Part shown: one piece after another, positions 59,822 through 64,000 of the stretch
How the letters are laid out: every line of letters begins with the position of its first letter
How positions within the stretch are numbered: the stretch's first letter is position 1
Source of the DNA: Polynucleobacter sp. KF022
Lineage (GTDB): Bacteria > Pseudomonadota > Gammaproteobacteria > Burkholderiales > Burkholderiaceae
DNA: 64,000 nucleotides
Direction of reading: 5' to 3'
Assembly (NCBI RefSeq): GCF_027924105.1
Contig: NZ_AP026972.1
Coordinates: 1,302,001-1,366,000, forward strand
Translations under genes and position numbers: made by a program
Notes under the pieces: generated by a model
The model's input: only the letters and a program-made list of their open reading frames with translations
What the model was told of the DNA's origin: nothing
Database searches by the model: none

Positions 59822-61033
59822 TTACATTGAAGGACCGCTTGGAGCGGCACCCTCGCTACGTCTTGGGGAGTATGCCTCCCAATGATTACAACCAGGACAC
59901 TGCCAATAAAATCTTCTCGCTCTAAATCCGCAATTGCCACAAGTGTAGCGAGCCAAGCTTGTTGTGCGCTGGCGCAACAAAGTCAGAATGGATTGCAGCT
60001 CCAATAATCTCTCAGGATTAGCACTACCCTCTTCCAGGGCAAGACGAGTTTCAGCTAACTTCGATAAAGCAATCAAAGTAGGTGAATGTTGCATCACCTC
60101 AGATAACATCATGTTTGCAGCTTGAGGACCTCGAATTTTCATGAGGTGCTTATGTACGATATCTAGCAATTCGCCAGTAGCTTGGGTTTTAAGTAATTCA
60201 CAAAGACGATCTAAGCCTTCGCTCTCTTTATCGATAGCTGCATGCGCCAACATCCAGCGGTCTGCCAATAAATGCATATATGCTGGATGAGAGCTAGCTA
60301 CTAGACTCCAAGCTTCAATTGCTTGAGTAGGACGATCGATTGCCATTAAATAGTCGCCCTGCAATATTAGCGCTCTCGCATGATTGGGAACGGCTTGTAA
60401 AGCCCGTTGTATTGATTGCTCAGCTTCTACTAAGTCTTTACGACGCAATGCCTCTTGACCTAATTCACAGTGAAACTGAGCAATTTCAGTATGGTGCGAC
60501 TTACCTTGCAGAGTCTCAAGTTCAGTTGCAGCAATGATGGCTTTTTTCCAATCATGCTCAATTTGATACATCTCCAACAAACTTTCTTTTGCTGGTTCGG
60601 CATACTTTCCAGCACCTACACGATTGAGTGATGCCTCGGCCCGATCTAATAAACCAGCGCGCAAAAAGTCACGGCCTAACTCATAGGCAGCATGATCACG
60701 ATCACGAGGCTTTAGGTCATCACGATTAGCTAAATGCTGATGCACTTTGATAGCGCGCTCAGTCTCACCACGGCGACGAAATAAATTGCCTAATGAAAAA
60801 TGCAGTTCAATAGTTTCAGGGTCTAGTTGTGCAATTTTGACCAGCGTTTCAATCGCTTGATCGGGCTGCTCATTTAGCAAAAGACTTAAACCTTTGAATG
60901 TTGAACGCTGCTGACGCATACGTTCGCGCTCATCCATACGATTCTCAAGTCGTAGATCCCAACGCGAAGCCAACCAACCAATACCAAACATGACTGGCAG
61001 CAACAATAGCCAAGATGTCGCTATCTGAATCAT
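59822..61033 (-). CDS. lapB: Lipopolysaccharide assembly protein B (YciM)
   Basis: LapB recruits LpxC to FtsH for degradation and so limits lipid A synthesis. The 403-residue protein has an N-terminal membrane anchor (about 5-22), tetratricopeptide repeats (about 50-330) and a rubredoxin-like metal site at the C-terminus ([20 protein letters not shown]). The usual LapA (DUF1049) gene is not found between ihfB and lapB here: the gap is only 60 nt and contains a terminator. It lies upstream of ugd on the same strand. Confidence 0.95.
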   Translation of the reverse strand: MIQIATSWLLLLPVMFGIGWLASRWDLRLENRMDERERMRQQRSTFKGLSLLLNEQPDQAIETLVKIAQLDPETIELHFSLGNLFRRRGETERAIKVHQHLANRDDLKPRDRDHAAYELGRDFLRAGLLDRAEASLNRVGAGKYAEPAKESLLEMYQIEHDWKKAIIAATELETLQGKSHHTEIAQFHCELGQEALRRKDLVEAEQSIQRALQAVPNHARALILQGDYLMAIDRPTQAIEAWSLVASSHPAYMHLLADRWMLAHAAIDKESEGLDRLCELLKTQATGELLDIVHKHLMKIRGPQAANMMLSEVMQHSPTLIALSKLAETRLALEEGSANPERLLELQSILTLLRQRTTSLARYTCGNCGFRARRFYWQCPGCNHWEAYSPRRSEGAAPSGPSM

Positions 61034-61051
61034 GGCGTGCAGAATTTAAAT

Positions 61052-61074
61052 AAAAAAATGGCCCGAATGGACCA
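61052..61074 (-). terminator. Intrinsic terminator between ihfB and lapB
   Basis: On the minus strand a 6-bp stem (61074-61069 with 61064-61059, one G-U) with an ATTC loop is followed by seven T residues. It lies 20 nt after the ihfB stop. Confidence 0.75.
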
Positions 61075-61093
61075 CTGAGGTTTAGCCTGAATC

Positions 61094-61438
61094 TTAGGCA
61101 CCAGAACCCTCTTTGGGGCCCGCCTGTTTCAAGGGCTTGTAATCTACTCGCTCACGCAACTCTTTGCCAGGCTTAAAGTGCGGAACGCGTTTTTCTGGAA
61201 TCAATACTTTCTCACCAGACTTCGGATTGCGACCAGTGCGTGCAGGACGATGATGAAGCACAAAACTTCCCACGCCACGCAACTCGATACGCTTACCCTC
61301 AGCCAAAGCATGAGTCATTGTGTCCAGCAAAGTTTTTACCGCCAACTCCACATCCCTAGGCAGAAGCTGCGGAAACTGTTCCGCAAGACTCTCCACTAGT
61401 TCGGAGCGGGTAATTGCTTGTTGCTCTTGATCTGTCAT
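61094..61438 (-). CDS. ihfB: Integration host factor subunit beta
   Basis: IHF-beta forms the DNA-bending heterodimer with IHF-alpha. The 114-residue protein starts with the DNABII-type [16 protein letters not shown]. The beta-arm [22 protein letters not shown] contains the conserved RPARTGRNP core with the intercalating proline. A short tail ([15 protein letters not shown]) exceeds the E. coli length of 94, as is usual in Burkholderiales. It lies between rpsA and lapB with terminators on both sides. Confidence 0.96.
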   Translation of the reverse strand: MTDQEQQAITRSELVESLAEQFPQLLPRDVELAVKTLLDTMTHALAEGKRIELRGVGSFVLHHRPARTGRNPKSGEKVLIPEKRVPHFKPGKELRERVDYKPLKQAGPKEGSGA

Positions 61439-61449
61439 GATCTATCAAT

Positions 61450-61484
61450 AAAAAATCGCCGCTCCCCCAATGGAAAGCGGCGAT
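61450..61484 (-). terminator. Intrinsic terminator of rpsA
   Basis: On the minus strand a 9-bp GC-rich stem ATCGCCGCT/AGCGGCGAT (61484-61476 with 61463-61455) is followed by a run of T residues. It lies 6 nt after the rpsA stop. Confidence 0.9.
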
Positions 61485-61490
61485 ATTGAT

Positions 61491-63164
61491 TTAGCCTTGA
61501 TTGTCCAATTTTGCTTTTAACAAAGCGCCCAAATTGGTAGTGCCAGACTGCGCATCACCTTGGAGCTTGCTCATTGCATCTTGTTGATCAGAGCTGTCTT
61601 TTGCTTTGATTGAAAGATTGATAACACGTGACTTGCGATCAATGTTGATGATCATTGCGGTTACGCTATCACCTTCTTTCAATACATTACGTGCATCTTC
61701 AACGCGATCTGTTGAGATCTCAGAAGCACGCAAGTAAGCTTCAACTTCATCAGCCAAGTGAATTGTTGCACCCTTAGCATCAACCGCTTTCACAGTACCA
61801 GTAACGAGGCTACCCTTGTCACTGACAGATGTGTAGTTGTTGAATGGGTCGCCAGACAATTGCTTGATACCGAGAGAGATGCGCTCTTTCTCAACATCAA
61901 TTGCCAATACAGTGGCTTCAACTTCATCACCTTTTTTGTATTTCTTAACAGCTTCTTCGCCTGGCTCATTCCATGAGAGGTCTGAGAGGTGAACTAAACC
62001 GTCGATACCACCAGGCAAGCCAATGAACACACCAAAGTCAGTGATTGACTTGATTGCGCCAGTGAGCTTATCGCCTTTTTGTTGGGCACGTGAGAACTCT
62101 TCCCATGGATTAGCTTTGCACTGCTTGATGCCCAAGCTAATACGACGCTTGTCTTCATCAATATCCAGAACCATGACTTCAACTTCGGTTCCTAATGCAG
62201 TAGCTTTGCTTGGAGCAACGTTCTTGTTAGTCCAGTCCATTTCAGAAACGTGTACCAAACCTTCGATACCAGATTCGATTTCAACGAATGCACCGTAGTC
62301 AGTTAGGTTAGTTACCTTACCGAATAAACGGGTATTTGGTGGGTAACGACGAGCGATACCAACCCATGGATCATCACCTAATTGCTTCACACCGAGTGAA
62401 ACACGGTTCTTCTCTTGATCAAACTTCAAAATCTTAGCGGTAACTTCTTGACCGACAGTCAACATCTCGCTTGGGTGACGCACACGACGCCATGCCAAGT
62501 CAGTGATATGCAAGAGGCCATCGATACCGCCGAGGTCAACGAACGCGCCGTAATCAGTAATGTTCTTAACGAGGCCAGTAACCACTGCGCCTTCTTTAAG
62601 GTTAGACATCAACTTAGCACGCTCTTCACCTTGGCTAGCCTCAACAACTGCACGACGTGACAACACTACGTTGTTACGCTTACGGTCGAGCTTGATAACC
62701 TTGAACTCCATCGTCTTACCTTCGTAAGGGCTGGTGTCTTTGATTGGGCGTGTATCAACGAGTGATCCAGGCAAGAATGCGCGGATACCGTTAACCATCA
62801 CAGTCAAGCCGCCTTTTACCTTACCAGTAACAGTGCCGGTAACGATCTCAGCTTGCTCGAGAGCCTTCTCTAAGTTCATCCATGAAGCCAAGCGCTTAGC
62901 TTTGTCACGGGAAAGGATGGTGTCGCCATAGCCGTTCTCAAGAGCGTCAATAGCAACAGAAACGAAATCGCCAGGAGCTACTTCAATCTCGCCAGCGTCG
63001 TTATGGAATTCTTCAACAGGAATAAACGCTTCAGACTTTAAGCCAGCGTTAACAACGACGAAGTTATGGTCGATGCGAAGAACTTCAGCCGAAATAACTT
63101 GGCCGGTCTTCATATTCGATCGGGTTAATGATTCTTCAAATAATTCTGCAAATGATTCAGACAT
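61491..63164 (-). CDS. rpsA: 30S ribosomal protein S1
   Basis: S1 binds mRNA leaders on the 30S subunit and enables translation of structured or weak-SD messages. The 557-residue protein has the standard six S1 (OB-fold) motifs; repeats start near residues 20, 105, 190, 275, 365 and 450, for example [20 protein letters not shown] and [15 protein letters not shown]. It ends with a flexible tail. It lies downstream of cmk and upstream of ihfB as in most betaproteobacteria. The 143-nt leader contains a terminator-like hairpin. S1 is known to autoregulate in E. coli. Confidence 0.97.
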   Translation of the reverse strand: MSESFAELFEESLTRSNMKTGQVISAEVLRIDHNFVVVNAGLKSEAFIPVEEFHNDAGEIEVAPGDFVSVAIDALENGYGDTILSRDKAKRLASWMNLEKALEQAEIVTGTVTGKVKGGLTVMVNGIRAFLPGSLVDTRPIKDTSPYEGKTMEFKVIKLDRKRNNVVLSRRAVVEASQGEERAKLMSNLKEGAVVTGLVKNITDYGAFVDLGGIDGLLHITDLAWRRVRHPSEMLTVGQEVTAKILKFDQEKNRVSLGVKQLGDDPWVGIARRYPPNTRLFGKVTNLTDYGAFVEIESGIEGLVHVSEMDWTNKNVAPSKATALGTEVEVMVLDIDEDKRRISLGIKQCKANPWEEFSRAQQKGDKLTGAIKSITDFGVFIGLPGGIDGLVHLSDLSWNEPGEEAVKKYKKGDEVEATVLAIDVEKERISLGIKQLSGDPFNNYTSVSDKGSLVTGTVKAVDAKGATIHLADEVEAYLRASEISTDRVEDARNVLKEGDSVTAMIINIDRKSRVINLSIKAKDSSDQQDAMSKLQGDAQSGTTNLGALLKAKLDNQG

Positions 63165-63206
63165 GTGTATTCACTTTTTGCCGCCAGAAGGCCTGACGGG
63201 TTAGGT

Positions 63207-63265
63207 TAAAAAAGTCTTAAAGAAACACGCTAATGAAAAAGTCGCGTTGTGGGGTTTCTTAAGAC
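63207..63265 (-). promoter_or_regulatory. Terminator/attenuator-like hairpin in the rpsA leader
   Basis: On the minus strand GTCTTAAGAAAC (63265-63254) pairs with GTTTCTTTAAGAC (63226-63214), with one bulged T. The 27-nt loop is followed by TTTTTT. It lies 50-100 nt before the rpsA ATG and after cmk. It could terminate cmk transcription partly or be a regulatory structure for S1. Confidence 0.6.
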
Positions 63266-63307
63266 GCCAAAACAACTGCTTACAACTCAATGCAACTACA
63301 TACAAAA

Positions 63308-63970
63308 CTAGGCGACTGCAGATTGATACCAATCTAAAACCGTCTTAACTGCTTGATCTATAGATAAATCTGATGTTTCAAGCACTTTTGCACCATCTGC
63401 AACTAACAAGGGTGCGGTACCTCGATTACTGTCTCTGGCATCGCGCTCCTGCAAATCTTGCAGTAAGTCCGGAAGTTTAGCAGAAATTCCCTTAGCTATC
63501 AATTGCTTATAGCGACGCTCGGCTCTGGCGGCGGCCGTTGCAGTCAAGAAAACCTTCAAAACTGCATCTGGGAATATGACGCTGGCCATATCCCGGCCAT
63601 CAGCCACCAGGCCAGGGGATTGGCGAAAACTGCGCTGCAGACCAACTAAAGCAGACCTTACCTCTGGATGGACCGCTAAAGCTGAGGCCCTTAAACCAAT
63701 GTTTTCAGTCCGAATAGCGTCAGTGACATCGTCGCCATTGAGAAATATTTGACTATTTTTGAATGAAATCAATAACTTAGGAACTAAAAGGCCTAGTTCT
63801 GGGCCATTTTTAACGTCAATTCCCTGTTTTTCACTGGCTAAGGCCACTAAGCGATAGAGGGCCCCGCTATCCAAATAATGAAATCCTAGCTTTTCAGCAA
63901 CCAGTGAAGCAACTGTTCCCTTGCCTGAGGCAGTAGGACCATCAATCGCGATGACCGGAAATGCGCTCAT
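63308..63970 (-). CDS. cmk: Cytidylate kinase
   Basis: Cmk phosphorylates CMP and dCMP with ATP. From the ATG at 63970 the 220-residue protein has the P-loop [34 protein letters not shown], the CMP-binding [15 protein letters not shown] and the lid [14 protein letters not shown] at 63982 would add four residues and has a closer AAGG, so the exact start is uncertain. Complete within the window; the sequence upstream (63983-64000) shows no second gene start. Confidence 0.95.
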   Translation of the reverse strand: MSAFPVIAIDGPTASGKGTVASLVAEKLGFHYLDSGALYRLVALASEKQGIDVKNGPELGLLVPKLLISFKNSQIFLNGDDVTDAIRTENIGLRASALAVHPEVRSALVGLQRSFRQSPGLVADGRDMASVIFPDAVLKVFLTATAAARAERRYKQLIAKGISAKLPDLLQDLQERDARDSNRGTAPLLVADGAKVLETSDLSIDQAVKTVLDWYQSAVA

Positions 63971-64000
63971 GGAATTAATCAACTACCTTCGCAAATTCAG

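Noticed and set aside
59803..59940. N-terminal extension of UDP-glucose dehydrogenase from 59940
   Set aside because: It overlaps lapB, has no Ugd similarity and the TTG at 59802 has a good GGAGAG site.

Overview
The window looks like a chromosomal segment of a free-living freshwater betaproteobacterium close to Polynucleobacter (Burkholderiaceae). This is judged from protein resemblance, moderate GC by eye, short intergenic gaps and the gene orders rpsP-rimM-trmD-rplS and cmk-rpsA-ihfB-lapB. No database search was possible. There is no CRISPR array, transposase, integrase or rRNA, and no stretch over about 300 bases lacks a gene.

Layout. 0-2.2 kb: tsaE, amiC and tRNA-Lys. 2.1-3.2 kb: a small insert (unknown membrane protein plus an EmrE-type SMR pump) bracketed by a 34-nt duplicate of the tRNA-Lys 3' end. 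3.2-7.1 kb: HD-domain protein, carboxymuconolactone decarboxylase-like protein, a Met/His-rich membrane protein with a Cys/His secreted partner, and an SHP / diheme cytochrome c / cytochrome b redox operon. 7.2-12 kb: organic-acid catabolism (reductase, VOC protein, HMG-CoA lyase-like protein, CoA-transferase) with a divergent LysR regulator. 12-13.5 kb: universal stress protein and isochorismatase-like hydrolase. 13.5-19.8 kb: TolC-adaptor-RND metal efflux operon ending in a PII-like gene, preceded by what reads as a yybP-ykoY Mn2+ riboswitch. 19.8-24.5 kb: HPF-like protein, a TerC-UspA fusion, NhaR regulator, SbtA-type permease and a zinc-ribbon protein. 24.5-28.4 kb: GST, a 51-codon DUF2256 gene, an FeS-type photolyase/cryptochrome, a TIGR03643-like protein, an HNH protein and small unknown genes.

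28.6-42 kb is mostly housekeeping: esterase, TauE exporter, orphan TRAP binding protein, PmbA, MogA, Orn, Ste24-like protease, RsgA, CobD-like protein, Nudix CoA pyrophosphatase, the rpsP-rimM-trmD-rplS operon and a META lipoprotein. 42-48.3 kb: fatty-acid oxidation (acyl-CoA dehydrogenase, EtfAB, acyl-CoA ligase, HDAC-like protein). 48.4-51 kb: MltB, CysM and a ComEA-like protein. 51.2-56.3 kb: a tightly coupled four-gene envelope module built round a secreted TPR-CHAT protease-like protein. 56.4-64 kb: hldD, hldE kinase, ugd, lapB, ihfB, rpsA and cmk, joining LPS precursor synthesis to LPS assembly control and translation.

The most notable signals are the Mn2+-riboswitch-like leader on an RND efflux operon with an atypical proton/metal motif and a PII gene, the CHAT module, the internal ribosome-binding site inside the TerC-UspA fusion, and the tRNA-bracketed SMR insert.
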